64,000 bases of DNA from JACCXG01 sp963785755 (GCA_963785755.1 CAWAXG010000002.1:744001-808000); one strand, 5' to 3'. Shown: positions 17,527 to 28,412, counted from the stretch's first letter. Notes: generated by a model from the letters alone, not told the origin. Program-made: numbers and translations.

Positions 17527-19392
17527 TTGCTGGAAATCCGACGAAACCTCGAGAGCTCATACGCGGACGTCTACACGAAGAACGCGATCGACTCGCTGAA
17601 GAGTCTGGCCGGCTTCGACCGCGACCGGAAGGATCTGATGAAGGCCCGCATCGAGCGGCGGGGCGCCCGCGCGCGAAACCGGAAGCGGATCGAGTTTCTC
17701 GACCCGCAGGCGCGCATCCCGCGAACCGGGCTCACCGTCCAGGACGCTCGCACCGGCAACTTCGACGGCAGTGAGATTCCCGCCGACCTGCAGCGGCAAT
17801 GGATCCAGGGGACGGGCCCGGCCGCGAAGCCGAACACGCCGGTCGACCGCAGCATCCGCAACGTCGCCTACGCATTGCTGTCCGGAGCGGACGGCTGGAT
17901 GTTCGACGGCGAAGACGCGCTCGGCCAGGTCTCGACGATGTCGCTGGACAATCAGCGCAATCTGAAGCTCGCGATCCATCGCGACGCGGTCTTCAAGAAC
18001 GCCGCCGGGCAGGTGGCCGCCGAGATGAACCAGTGGTCGGCCGGATTCCTCGGCCGGCCGATTGTGTCCGACTGGGTCCGCCAGCTCGACTTCACGACGA
18101 AAATCTTCAGGCCGCGCGGCCTTCACCTCGACGACCGGCACGTGCGCCCCGCCGGCGGCGGCGGCTTCTCCGCCTCCATCGTCGATGTGACGCTCTATAT
18201 CGTGAACAACTACGAAGCGCTGCGATCGGCCGGCTCGTCGCTCGTCCTGTATCTGCCGAAGATTCAGACCGCTGAGGAAGCGGCGCTGTGGAACGACATC
18301 CTGTCGGGGCTCGAGGCGCAGCTCGGCCTCGCGACCGGCACGGTGAAGACCTATGTGCTCGTCGAGCAGATCGAGGCCAGCTATCAGCTGATGGAGATCC
18401 GCGCGGCGCTCCATCCGCGTTTCGTCGGGTTCAATACCGGCCGCTGGGATTACATCAACAGCGTGTCGGACGCGATGGCGTGGGATCCGGACTTCGTCAA
18501 TCCGAACATCGACGCCATCACCATGACTTACGGCTACATGCGGAACTACGAGGACCGCGTGCGGCGCGCCGTCAACACGCCCGATCGGCAGGGGCGTTAC
18601 GCGCTGTGGCAGGGAGGGATGGAGCCGAACATTCCGGTCGGTTCGGAGGCCGGCGTCGCGGCCGGAATGGCCAGGGCGCTCGCGGGCGCCGAACGAGAAC
18701 AGCGCGAGGGGGCGAGCGGTAAATGGGTCGCGCACTGGAAGATGGTCCACATCGTCCGGCCGGTCTGGGAGAGGGCGGGACAGGCCAACCAGCTCGGACG
18801 TGCCTTCCCGCAGCTGTCCTACACCCAGGACGACGCCGCGGGGCTGACGCTGATCGAGCCGGCGCCGAGGACGGTTCGCGGGGCCCGCGATCTGTTGAGC
18901 GTCGCCCTGCAATATGGCAACGCGTTCGGTCAGGGCCTGCAGGCCGCGGCGCTGAAGCCGGCCGACTTCTTCGGCAATGACGACGTGCTGTACCTGATGG
19001 AAGACATGGCGACCGGCGAGATCCGGCTCAGCATCCTGTGGGAGTGGCTCCACAAAGGCGCCGCCTTGACCGAGGGCGATGCCATCGGCGTCAAGCCCGG
19101 CGACGCATTCTCCAGGCCCCTCTTCGAACGCCTTCTCGCCGAGGAAGGCGCGAAGCTGATGGCCGCAGGCAATCGTGACGTGCACGACGTGTCGAAGAAG
19201 ACGACGCTGCCGATCGCGAGAGAAATCGTCGAGACCTATGTGCTGAGCGACGTCAAGCTGCCCTGGTACATCGATCTCCTCAACATCAACCTCGACAACA
19301 CCGACCTGACGGAGGCGCGCAGCCGCATTCGCGCGCTGACCCAGGCCTTCCAGAAGGACGGCACGAGGCTGACCGAGAACCTCGACTTCTGA
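17527..19392 (+). CDS. Malate synthase-like enzyme
   Basis: A 621-residue aldolase/citrate-lyase-type TIM barrel protein. GADGWMFDGEDALGQVST and GFNTGRWDYINSVSDAM match the glyoxylate/Mg-binding and catalytic segments of malate synthase. The size is larger than typical malate synthase A (about 530), and the C-terminal 130 residues look distinct, so the substrate may differ. Malate synthase condenses glyoxylate with acetyl-CoA. No isocitrate lyase is seen here. The start is uncertain: TTG 17527 follows AGGAGAG at 17516-17522, and the frame is open into the repeat upstream, which I take as non-native. Confidence 0.8.
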   Translation: MLEIRRNLESSYADVYTKNAIDSLKSLAGFDRDRKDLMKARIERRGARARNRKRIEFLDPQARIPRTGLTVQDARTGNFDGSEIPADLQRQWIQGTGPAAKPNTPVDRSIRNVAYALLSGADGWMFDGEDALGQVSTMSLDNQRNLKLAIHRDAVFKNAAGQVAAEMNQWSAGFLGRPIVSDWVRQLDFTTKIFRPRGLHLDDRHVRPAGGGGFSASIVDVTLYIVNNYEALRSAGSSLVLYLPKIQTAEEAALWNDILSGLEAQLGLATGTVKTYVLVEQIEASYQLMEIRAALHPRFVGFNTGRWDYINSVSDAMAWDPDFVNPNIDAITMTYGYMRNYEDRVRRAVNTPDRQGRYALWQGGMEPNIPVGSEAGVAAGMARALAGAEREQREGASGKWVAHWKMVHIVRPVWERAGQANQLGRAFPQLSYTQDDAAGLTLIEPAPRTVRGARDLLSVALQYGNAFGQGLQAAALKPADFFGNDDVLYLMEDMATGEIRLSILWEWLHKGAALTEGDAIGVKPGDAFSRPLFERLLAEEGAKLMAAGNRDVHDVSKKTTLPIAREIVETYVLSDVKLPWYIDLLNINLDNTDLTEARSRIRALTQAFQKDGTRLTENLDF

Positions 19393-19480
19393 TCTCCGTC
19401 GATTGTCCCCTGTGCAAAGGAAGCGCCCTGATGAGTGTCTGTCGGTCGAATTCGAGGCGGCGCTGGTGAAAGAGGTTAAA

Positions 19481-19567
19481 GGCAAGTGACAAGTTGCAAG
19501 GGGCAAGGTGCAAAAGGGCAACGCTGACGTTGCCCCTTGCACCCTGCGACTTGCACCCTGCGACTTG
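19481..19567. repeat. GGCAAGGTGCAAG / CTTGCACCCTGC giant hairpin repeat
   Basis: The left arm GGCAAGTGACAAGTTGCAAG and following units pair with a right arm of TTGCCCCTTGCACCCTGCGAC type around a CGCTGACG centre near 19523. The right end stops one base before the stop codon of the convergent TonB receptor. It may act as a bidirectional transcription stop. Confidence 0.8.
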
Positions 19568-19568
19568 A

Positions 19569-22500
19569 CTAGAAAGTGAAGCGCGCCGCGAGCTGCACCT
19601 GGCGCGGCAGACCGTTCTGCGCGGTGATCGTGCCGAACGCGCTGTTCGTGGTCGTGGTATTCGGCCCTCCCAGGTTGGCCCGGTTGAGCGCGTTGTAGAT
19701 CTCCGCGCGCAGCTGCAGACGGGTGCGGCTGCCCATGCTGACGTTCTTCAGGAAGGCGAGGTCGAGCACGGCGTAGCCTGGCCCGCGGACCTCGCCGAAG
19801 CGGCTCGGCTGGGTGCGCACGTTCGAGACGAGCTGCTGGTTGTTCACGCGGTTGAACGCGTCGACGTTGAACCAGCGATCCTCGTCCCGGTCACCGCCGG
19901 GAAGCACCGCATCGTCAATCGTGGCCCCCTGCGCGAACAGGAAGTTGCCGAACCCGAGCGGCGCGCCGCTCTGCGCCTTGAACAGGAAGGAGACCTGCCA
20001 GCCGCCGAGGAAGCCGTCGACGAGCGCGTTCCAGTCGCGTCCCCACCGCCGCGTGCGTCCCACCGGGACCTCGACGATGCCGCTCGTGACGAAGACGTGG
20101 GCGCGGTCGAACGGACCGATCACCCGCTCGAGCTCGGTGTCGAACGCGTTGAGGAACCCGGTCTCGACCATCGTCTTCGACCAGGTGTAGGCAGCCTGCA
20201 CCGTGAAGCCATTGGCCATCCGGCGCTCGAGGCGGCTCTGGAACGACGTGTAGTCCGACGTGCCGATGGTCTGGAACGCCGTGATGCTGGTGAACTGCGG
20301 ATACGGCCGCAGCAGCTGCGAGCGCGCCACGTTGGCGCCGTTGATGTTCGTGCCCGGCAGCAGCCCGGCGAACGGATTCGCCACCTGCTGGCCGAGGTAG
20401 TTGTTGGTGGTGTCGTCTCTAACCGGTGACGTCGAGAGGTACTGTCCGGGAGTGGCGTTCAACTCGCGCGAGACCGGGATCTGATCGGAGTACGAGCCCA
20501 CGTAGGTGCCCTCGACGAGCAGCAGCCACGGCAGCTCGTGCTGGATGCCGATCGACCAGCGATGGGTCCGCGGCGTGCCCACCGAACCGTCGTACGGGAA
20601 GCTGACACCGAGGCCGACGTTCGTCATCAGCCCGAGGTCGCTGCCGACCGGCTCGAGCAGTCCGTTCGGAAATGGATTCTCGAGTGTGGCGACGAAGGTC
20701 TGGCCGTTGTCGAGCGACGGCGTCAGCGCGGTCACGCGCGAGTAGCCGGTCTGGTTGGCGCTGATGCGGTTGGGACCAAGAACATCGTAGAAGAGCCCGT
20801 AGCCGCCCCGGACCGCGGTCTTCGGCTCCGGCTGCCACGAGAATCCGGCGCGCGGCATGATGTTGCCGTAGATCTGCTCCCATGCGGAGTCCGGACCGCC
20901 CGTGTCGGGATACAGCACCCCGCCGCGGACGCGGAACTGCGAGGCCGGTATTTCCACAATCGGGTTGCGGGCGTAGTTCGCCTGCACCTGGGCTTCGATC
21001 GGGAGCGACGTGTCGAAATCGAAGCCGCTGATCATGCGGTCGTCCTGCTCGCTCAATGGCGTTTCGATCTCCCACCGCAGCCCGAGGTTGATGGTGAGGT
21101 TGTCGCGGACGCGCCAGTCGTTGTGCGCGTACAGCCCAAGGACGCTGCTCTGCTCGCTGTACTCGGCCGCCCGGCTCATCGAGCCGCCGGTTGGCAGGCC
21201 GAGCAGGAACGAGGCGAAGTCCTGACCGCGAGGCGCCGCTGCCGAGTTGTCGAGCGGACCGCGCGTCCAGTTCGTGCTGAATGCGATCGTCGGGGAGACG
21301 GCGGTCGGGAACCGGCTGGAGTTCTCGACGTAGCGGCGATACTCGGTGCCGAACTTCATGTTGTGGTTGCCGACGAGCCAGATCATGTTGCCGGTCACGT
21401 TGTAGACGTCGGTGGTGAAGAACCCGTCGCCGGACTCCCACGGGCTGAACGCCTGATACCCGTCGTAGGTCACGTTGGGAAACGTCGCCGCGTCGGACGG
21501 CACCAGCGAGACGAGCGAGTTGGCGAAGCCGAGCGAGGCGAGATCGAAGCCCTGGCTGCGCCGCCGCTCGGGGAACAATTGCCGGGTGAAGCCGCCGCGG
21601 ATGTTCATCAGCAGGTTGTTCTTCACCGTGTAGGCGTCGTCGATCGCGAACACCCGGTTCTTCCGGTTGAGGAAGATGCCGGTCGAGAGGTTGTCGAAGC
21701 GGTCGTCCTTTTCCTCTTCCCAGAAGTCCCAGCTGAAGCGGCCGTAGATCCGGTGCCGATCCGACAGGTTGTGATCGATGCGCGTGGTCGCCGTGTAATA
21801 GGTCTCGAACGCGACCGCGGTCGGGTTGGTGAAGTTGTTCACGCCGTCCGACGTCCCCTGCTCGTTCGGCTGCGGGTAGAAGTCGAGGATCTTCTGCGCG
21901 ACCGGGCTGATGCGATGCGAGGGGATGATGTTGCCGGCGAATACGTCGCGGATGAAGCGGCCGGCCTGGGTCGGATGCGGACGGGTCGTCGCCGGATCGT
22001 AGAGCTGGTACTGCGAGCCGAGCGCCAGCAGATCCGAGAAATCCCCGGTGCGCATCTTCGCGGTCGGCACCGACAGCGTGACCGGCTGCGGCACCTCGAA
22101 CGGATTGGCCTCGACATTGGCGAAATAGAACGTCCGGCCGCGCGTAATCGGTCCGCCGACCGCGGCGCCGAACCGGTTGTCCTTGTAATCGCGCTTTGGC
22201 CGTCCCGCCTTCTCGTCGAAGTAGTTTCCGGAGTCGAGCTTGTCGCCGCGGTACCATTCGTAGACCTGGCCGCGAAGGTTGTTCGTGCCGCTCTTCGTGA
22301 CGAGGTTCACGGTGGCACCCATGGCGTTGCCGACCGCGGCGTCATACGTCGCCGTCTGGATCTTGAATTCCTCGACCGCGGCCGACGGCGGGCTGTACGC
22401 GACGCGGTCGGCGGCGACGTTGGCGACACCGTCAATCGTGAAGTCGTTGCGCTTCTCGCCCGCCCCGTCGCTCGACCACTGCGAGAGCCCATTGTTGAAG

Positions 22501-23021
22501 GCGGCCTTCCTGGATCGCAGGTCGGTGGTGTTCTGCACGCCGGGAGCGAGAATGACCAGCTCGACGGCGGTGCCTTCGCGGATCGGCAGCTCGGAGATCC
22601 GCCGCGCATCGACGACCTGGCCGAGTCCGGCGGAGTTCGAATCGACCGCCGTGGTGACGGCGCTGACCGTGACTTCGTCGGTAATCTGCCCGGGCTGCAG
22701 GGTGGCATCCAGGATCAGCACTTCCGCCACGTGCAGCTCGATGTTCTGGCTGGCGAACTTGCTGAAGCCGTCGAGCGTCACCGTCACGCGATAGGTCCCG
22801 GGATTGAGGAACGGCATCCGATAGTTGCCTTCCTCGTTCGACGTCGTCGGCGTCGTCACGCCGGTCGCGATGTTGGTGACTTCAACGGTCGCGCCGGGCA
22901 CGACCGCGCCGCTCGCATCGGACACTTTCCCCTGCAATGTGCCGCGGGCCTCCTGAGCCATCGCTGCCGACCCTGAGGCCAGCAGCAGGCAGGCCACGAA
23001 CGCGACGATCCACGATTTCAT
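19569..23021 (-). CDS. TonB-dependent receptor with carboxypeptidase-regulatory N-domain (Oar-like)
   Basis: A 1150-residue outer-membrane protein. Signal peptide SWIVAFVACLLLASGSAAMAQ; carboxypeptidase-regulatory domain at about residues 25-110 (GTLQGKVSDASGAVVPGATVEVTN, GNYRMPFLNPGTYRVTV); plug domain (SELPIREGTAVELVILAPGV, NDFTIDGV); then a long beta-barrel ending in the outer-membrane signature LAARFTF. GGGAGGA ahead of ATG 23021 fixes the start. This class is greatly expanded in Acidobacteriota and is thought to take up large oligosaccharides or peptides, energised by TonB. No SusD partner is seen. A LacI-type palindrome at 23145-23158 may control it. Confidence 0.92.
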   Translation of the reverse strand: MKSWIVAFVACLLLASGSAAMAQEARGTLQGKVSDASGAVVPGATVEVTNIATGVTTPTTSNEEGNYRMPFLNPGTYRVTVTLDGFSKFASQNIELHVAEVLILDATLQPGQITDEVTVSAVTTAVDSNSAGLGQVVDARRISELPIREGTAVELVILAPGVQNTTDLRSRKAAFNNGLSQWSSDGAGEKRNDFTIDGVANVAADRVAYSPPSAAVEEFKIQTATYDAAVGNAMGATVNLVTKSGTNNLRGQVYEWYRGDKLDSGNYFDEKAGRPKRDYKDNRFGAAVGGPITRGRTFYFANVEANPFEVPQPVTLSVPTAKMRTGDFSDLLALGSQYQLYDPATTRPHPTQAGRFIRDVFAGNIIPSHRISPVAQKILDFYPQPNEQGTSDGVNNFTNPTAVAFETYYTATTRIDHNLSDRHRIYGRFSWDFWEEEKDDRFDNLSTGIFLNRKNRVFAIDDAYTVKNNLLMNIRGGFTRQLFPERRRSQGFDLASLGFANSLVSLVPSDAATFPNVTYDGYQAFSPWESGDGFFTTDVYNVTGNMIWLVGNHNMKFGTEYRRYVENSSRFPTAVSPTIAFSTNWTRGPLDNSAAAPRGQDFASFLLGLPTGGSMSRAAEYSEQSSVLGLYAHNDWRVRDNLTINLGLRWEIETPLSEQDDRMISGFDFDTSLPIEAQVQANYARNPIVEIPASQFRVRGGVLYPDTGGPDSAWEQIYGNIMPRAGFSWQPEPKTAVRGGYGLFYDVLGPNRISANQTGYSRVTALTPSLDNGQTFVATLENPFPNGLLEPVGSDLGLMTNVGLGVSFPYDGSVGTPRTHRWSIGIQHELPWLLLVEGTYVGSYSDQIPVSRELNATPGQYLSTSPVRDDTTNNYLGQQVANPFAGLLPGTNINGANVARSQLLRPYPQFTSITAFQTIGTSDYTSFQSRLERRMANGFTVQAAYTWSKTMVETGFLNAFDTELERVIGPFDRAHVFVTSGIVEVPVGRTRRWGRDWNALVDGFLGGWQVSFLFKAQSGAPLGFGNFLFAQGATIDDAVLPGGDRDEDRWFNVDAFNRVNNQQLVSNVRTQPSRFGEVRGPGYAVLDLAFLKNVSMGSRTRLQLRAEIYNALNRANLGGPNTTTTNSAFGTITAQNGLPRQVQLAARFTF

Positions 23022-23071
23022 CTGTTCCTCCCTGATTCCCTCACGCGTGATATGCCTGAACGGCAACACAC

Positions 23072-23100
23072 TAGTTTGATACGCACAGCTGGGGTGTCAA
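23072..23100 (-). promoter_or_regulatory. Possible promoter of the TonB receptor gene
   Basis: On the minus strand a perfect -35 TTGACA (complement of 23095-23100) is followed after 17 bases by AAACTA, a weak -10. It lies about 50 bases before the receptor start. The -35 match is good and the -10 is poor. Confidence 0.4.
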
Positions 23101-23144
23101 GCGGGAACTACGGCCGGGCCCGAATGGAAGGTCAGAATGCCGCT

Positions 23145-23158
23145 TGGAACCGGTTCCA
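23145..23158. promoter_or_regulatory. LacI-family-type operator, TGGAACCGGTTCCA
   Basis: A perfect 14-base palindrome with a central CG, matching the general shape of LacI/CcpA-family operators (TGNNANCGNTNNCA). It lies between the divergent TonB receptor and the small exported protein, about 45 bases upstream of the receptor's possible -35. Carbon-source control of receptor expression would fit. The regulator gene is not in the window. Confidence 0.5.
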
Positions 23159-23262
23159 GCTTTATCAGCAGGTGTCAAGACGCCCGGGAACAAGTACAAC
23201 CTAACGTCAGTAAAGGGAACAGAGATCACTACTTGCTACTTGATAAAGACGGAGGCCTTTTG

Positions 23263-23724
23263 ATGGTACTTGCACTGGCTGGCGTCCTGGTGGCGGCGCT
23301 CGCGGCTCAGCCCGCGACGGTCACCGGTAAATGGGGCGGGACTCTCGTGGCGCAGGGGGACGACGGGTCGAAACGCGAGGATAAGGCGCTGCTGATCCTC
23401 ACGCAGAAGGGGGCGGCCATCTCGGGGACCGTGGGCGCCGACGAGGACGATCGGCACGCGATCACGAGCGGTGCCATCGAGGGAAACAAGGTCCGCATCG
23501 AGGCGGCGCTCCCGACCGGCCGCGTGATTCGATTCGACCTCGTGCTCGAGAAAGACGAGATGAAGGGTACGATCTCGAGCAGCGGTCGCTCCGGGCGAGG
23601 CACTGCTCAAACGATTGAAGGAGTGAGTCGCCGTAGGCCCCGATCCGATCCCCGATCCCCGATCACCGATCACGTCCCCGAGTCCCGAGATCCGCCCCGA
23701 GCCCCCAGTCCCGAGCAAGTATGA
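23263..23724 (+). CDS. Small exported protein of unknown function
   Basis: About 153 residues with a signal peptide (MVLALAGVLVAALAAQPATV) and a beta-rich domain: GKWGGTLVAQ, then KALLILTQKGAAISGTVGAD, GNKVRIEAALPTGRVIRFDLVLEKDEMKGTI. The alternation resembles small lipocalin-like or bacterial extracellular beta-sandwich proteins, but I do not recognise a named family. GGAGG at 23251-23255 supports ATG 23263; the open frame continues upstream without support. The last 30 residues are encoded by a GATCCCCGATC repeat and are probably not native, so the true stop may have been lost or overrun. Confidence 0.6.
   Translation: MVLALAGVLVAALAAQPATVTGKWGGTLVAQGDDGSKREDKALLILTQKGAAISGTVGADEDDRHAITSGAIEGNKVRIEAALPTGRVIRFDLVLEKDEMKGTISSSGRSGRGTAQTIEGVSRRRPRSDPRSPITDHVPESRDPPRAPSPEQV
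23637..23716. repeat. CCGATCCCC / GAGTCCCGAG low-complexity repeat, single arm
   Basis: About ten CCGATC- or CCGAG-type units of 7-8 bases with no clear inverted second arm. It is translated as the end of the small exported protein and stops just before the next gene. The theme matches the GATCC units at 4290-4436 and 4941-5001. Confidence 0.7.
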
Positions 23725-23725
23725 T

Positions 23726-26179
23726 GTGCCCTTGAGTCAGCCCCGTCCCGGAACCTACATCGGTCTCTTCCTCGTCGCGCTCGCCACCTTGATGTACGAG
23801 ATCCTGCTGACGCGGATCTTCAGCGTGACCATGCTCTATCACTTCGCGTTCGTCGCACTGTCGCTGGCGATGTTCGGGATGACGGCTGGAGCGCTGCTCG
23901 TCTACCTCGTGCCCCGCTGGTTTCCTCCCGAGCGGCTGCACCAGCGGCTCGCGGCCGCCGCCGTCGCTTTGCCGATCGGCCTGGTCCTCAGCTTCATGAC
24001 GCAGCTCTCCATTCCGTTCAGGGTGTATGCGTCGGTGATCGCGGTGTACGCGGTGGTGCTGACCTATGCGGTCATCTCCGTCCCGTTCGTGTTGAGCGGC
24101 GTCGTCATCTGCCTTACGCTGACCGGCTTTCCTCGAGCGGTGAGCCGGCTCTACGCGGCGGACCTCGCGGGCGCGGCGCTCGGATGCGTCCTCCTCATCT
24201 TCGTGCTCGACTGGTCCGATGGTCCGACGGCGGTCTTGTGGATTGCGCTGCTGGCGAGCGGCGGCGGAGTGGCGTTCGCGGTGGCGGCCGGATCGACCCG
24301 GTTGAAGCGGGCAGCCATGGTCACGAGTGTCGTTCTGGCGGCCGCGGCGGCCGGCCATACCGTGCTCGTGTGGCGGGGGATGCCAGTCTTCCGCATCCTC
24401 TATACCAAGATGTCCGCCGGCGTGGATCCATTGCCGCTCTACGACAAATGGAATTCCTATTCGCGCGTCCGCGTGACCGGAAATCCGGAGTGGCTGTCTC
24501 CGCCGGGAGGCTGGGGCCTCAGCCAGACGCTGCCAGACGGAATCCGGCTGCAGCAGCTGCTCGTCGACATCGACGTCTGGGCGGGAACGACGATGACCCG
24601 CTTCGATGGCGACCTGAAAACGGTCGAGCACCTCAAGTACGACGTCACCAACATCGGCCACTATGTCCGGCCGGACCGCGACGTGCTCGTCATCGGCGCG
24701 GGCGGCGGCCGCGACGTGCTCTCCGCTCTCGCCTTCGATGCGCGGTCGGTGACCGCCGTGGAGATCAACAAGAACATCATCCGGACGGTCAACGGCCGTT
24801 ACGGGGATTTCACCGGGCATCTCGACCGTCATCCGCGCGTGCGCTTCGTGAACGACGAAGCGCGAAGCTTCGTCGCGCGCTCCCGGGATCGCTTCGGCCT
24901 GATCCAGATTTCGCTCATCGACACCTGGGCAGCGACGGCCGCGGGGGCGTTCGTGCTCGGCGAGAACTCGCTCTACACCGTCGAGGCATGGAGGACCTTC
25001 CTCGATCACCTGACCGCCGACGGCATCCTGAGCGTCTCGCGGTGGTACTTCCGATCGCGTCCGGCCGAGCTCTATCGGACGACGGCGCTCGCGGTCGAGG
25101 CGCTGTACGCGGTCGGCGTCACCGAGCCGCGCCGTCACATCGCAATCGTCGCCAACATGCAGCCGCTGACCCACTCCTCGACATCCGGCGAGTCGCCCGA
25201 AGGCGTCGGGACCATTCTCGTCAGCCGGCAGCCGTTCACCGATTCCGAGCTCGACGCCCTGGCGCGCGAAACCTCGCGGCTGAAGTTCGACGTGCCGTTC
25301 AGCCCTCGCGTCTCGAGCGATGAGACCTTCACTCGCCTGACCGACCGCCGTAACCTCGCGGCGTTTCTCGACGACTATCCGATCGACATCAGCGCCCCGA
25401 CCGACGACAGCCCGTTCTTCTTCAACATGCTGCGGCTGCGCGACATCGGCAGCCTGTCGCTGCTGAATCTCGGCTCCCTCAGCCACAACATGAAGGCGGT
25501 CGCGACGCTCGGCGTGCTGCTGATCGCCACGACGTTCATGACCGCCGTCTGCATCCTGCTGCCGCTGTGGATCACGCGCCGCCGCGTGCAGCTCGCAGGA
25601 ACGACGCCGCTGCTCGCGTTCTTCGTGGCCATCGGGCTCGGATTCATGCTCGTCGAAACGTCCCAGATGCAGCGCCTGATCATCACCCTCGGCCACCCGA
25701 CGTACGGCTTGTCGGTCGTGCTGTTCGCAATGCTCCTGTCGAGCGGGATCGGCAGCTATCTCACGGCCGGCGTGCAGGCCGATCAGGCCGGCGCGAGCGG
25801 CCGCCGCCGGCTCGCCCTTCTCGTCGTCGTACTCGGCGTGTTCGGGGCGATCACGCCCGCCGTGGCGGAATGGAGCCAGCCGCTGTCCACGCCGGTCCGC
25901 ATCCTCACGGCGGTGGCACTGTTGTTCCCCATCGGCATGCTCATGGGCATGGCGTTTCCGCTCGGCATGAAGCTCGCCGCGGCGCGCGCGCAGGAGCTCA
26001 CGCCGTGGCTGTGGGGACTGAACGGGGCGGCCTCGGTCCTCGCGTCCGTGCTCGGGATCTGCATCGCGCTCACCTGGTCGATCCCGACGGCCTTCTGGGC
26101 GGGATGGCTGTGCTATCTTTGCGCCCTTACTGCATTCGTCGCGGCGCAGACCGCAACGCAGAAGGTTCCGGCGCATTAG
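23726..26179 (+). CDS. Polytopic membrane protein with spermidine-synthase-like domain
   Basis: An 817-residue protein in three parts: six or so N-terminal membrane helices (YIGLFLVALATLMYEILLTRIF onward), a soluble Rossmann-type methyltransferase/aminopropyltransferase-like domain at about residues 280-560 (DVLVIGAGGGRDVLSAL, VTAVEINKNII, DTWAATAAGAFVLGENSLYTVEAW), and a C-terminal block of membrane helices. The motif I GAGGGRD suggests SAM or decarboxylated-SAM binding. Such spermidine-synthase-like membrane proteins occur widely in environmental bacteria and their substrates are unknown. The likely start is GTG 23726, two bases after the previous stop; it is not strongly supported. Confidence 0.8.
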   Translation: MPLSQPRPGTYIGLFLVALATLMYEILLTRIFSVTMLYHFAFVALSLAMFGMTAGALLVYLVPRWFPPERLHQRLAAAAVALPIGLVLSFMTQLSIPFRVYASVIAVYAVVLTYAVISVPFVLSGVVICLTLTGFPRAVSRLYAADLAGAALGCVLLIFVLDWSDGPTAVLWIALLASGGGVAFAVAAGSTRLKRAAMVTSVVLAAAAAGHTVLVWRGMPVFRILYTKMSAGVDPLPLYDKWNSYSRVRVTGNPEWLSPPGGWGLSQTLPDGIRLQQLLVDIDVWAGTTMTRFDGDLKTVEHLKYDVTNIGHYVRPDRDVLVIGAGGGRDVLSALAFDARSVTAVEINKNIIRTVNGRYGDFTGHLDRHPRVRFVNDEARSFVARSRDRFGLIQISLIDTWAATAAGAFVLGENSLYTVEAWRTFLDHLTADGILSVSRWYFRSRPAELYRTTALAVEALYAVGVTEPRRHIAIVANMQPLTHSSTSGESPEGVGTILVSRQPFTDSELDALARETSRLKFDVPFSPRVSSDETFTRLTDRRNLAAFLDDYPIDISAPTDDSPFFFNMLRLRDIGSLSLLNLGSLSHNMKAVATLGVLLIATTFMTAVCILLPLWITRRRVQLAGTTPLLAFFVAIGLGFMLVETSQMQRLIITLGHPTYGLSVVLFAMLLSSGIGSYLTAGVQADQAGASGRRRLALLVVVLGVFGAITPAVAEWSQPLSTPVRILTAVALLFPIGMLMGMAFPLGMKLAAARAQELTPWLWGLNGAASVLASVLGICIALTWSIPTAFWAGWLCYLCALTAFVAAQTATQKVPAH

Positions 26180-26256
26180 ACATTGTTCTTCCTCTGACGG
26201 CCGAGCCGGATCCAACGCACGCAGCTTGCTCCGCGGACGCCCTGCGAGGTGCCCCC

Positions 26257-26829
26257 ATGCGAGCATGCTTCAACCACGTCGGCGCCCTTCTCGTATCGAT
26301 TGCGGCAGCCAGTGCTGCATGCACTACGACGAACGACATCAGTCCGACCGCTCCAGCCGTCGTCGACGCGCCGATGATGACTGCTGAGCCGGTGGCCGCA
26401 AGGCCGGAGTTCCCCGGCCGTCACGTCTGCCCGAAGCTGCCTGATTTCGGCATACGAGTCGGCATCACCTTCCGCGGCAGACACGACATGATTGCGCACC
26501 GACTCCGGTTCCGTTTCAGGGACCACTTCGGCAACTCCGCGCTGCCGATCGCGATCTCGGGCGCCCGCTCGCCTGCGACGAATCTGGGTGTCCTCGCGAT
26601 GCCGTCGCAGGGCGCCGTGACGATCCCCACCTCGTCGCCGATTCCGATGCCGACCTCGCTGCCGATCGAGGGCATCCTCGTCTCTGCCGGCGTCTCGCAG
26701 ACGTTCAACTTCTTCCTGGAATTCGGCTGCGGCGTTCAAGCGCGAGGATTCCTCCACGCCACCGCGGACCTGTACGACCGGAAGGGCACGGCCTCTACTT
26801 CGGAGGTCACCGTGCGCGTGGGGGATTGA
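26257..26829 (+). CDS. Putative lipoprotein of unknown function
   Basis: A 190-residue protein with a type II signal peptide (ALLVSIAAASAAC, Cys22). The mature part has a Pro/Thr-rich linker, two further Cys residues (HVCPKLPDFG and EFGCGVQARG) and beta-rich segments ending in SEVTVRVGD. I do not recognise a family. It is convergent with the DUF1501 gene and separated from it by an inverted repeat. Confidence 0.6.
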   Translation: MRACFNHVGALLVSIAAASAACTTTNDISPTAPAVVDAPMMTAEPVAARPEFPGRHVCPKLPDFGIRVGITFRGRHDMIAHRLRFRFRDHFGNSALPIAISGARSPATNLGVLAMPSQGAVTIPTSSPIPMPTSLPIEGILVSAGVSQTFNFFLEFGCGVQARGFLHATADLYDRKGTASTSEVTVRVGD

Positions 26830-26880
26830 CTGGATCCTGTCAAGCTTGCGTGGCTGTCGCTGAAAATGAGCGGCAGTCGC

Positions 26881-26959
26881 TTCCTTCCGCCTGACCGCCT
26901 CCGCCAAGGCTACGGCGAGTCTCGCCGAAGCGCTTCGCGCGAAGGCGGAAGGCGGAAGG
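26881..26959. repeat. CCTTCCGCC / GGCGGAAGG hairpin between convergent genes
   Basis: TTCCTTCCGCCTGACCGCC at the left pairs with GAAGGCGGAAGGCGGAAGG at the right, around a GGCGAGTCTCGCC and CGAAGCGCTTCG centre. It ends one base before the stop codon of the DUF1501 gene. The same CTTCCGCC/GGCGGAAG stem occurs at 50732-50751. Confidence 0.8.
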
Positions 26960-26960
26960 T

Positions 26961-28412
<1,452 letters not shown>

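Noticed and set aside
20538..22976. Long open frame on the plus strand, antisense to the TonB receptor
   Set aside because: Arg/Val/Asp-rich product without motifs. High GC in third positions of the real gene leaves the opposite strand free of stops. Similar antisense frames at 1512-3278, 23663-26266 and 28687-31458 were dropped for the same reason.
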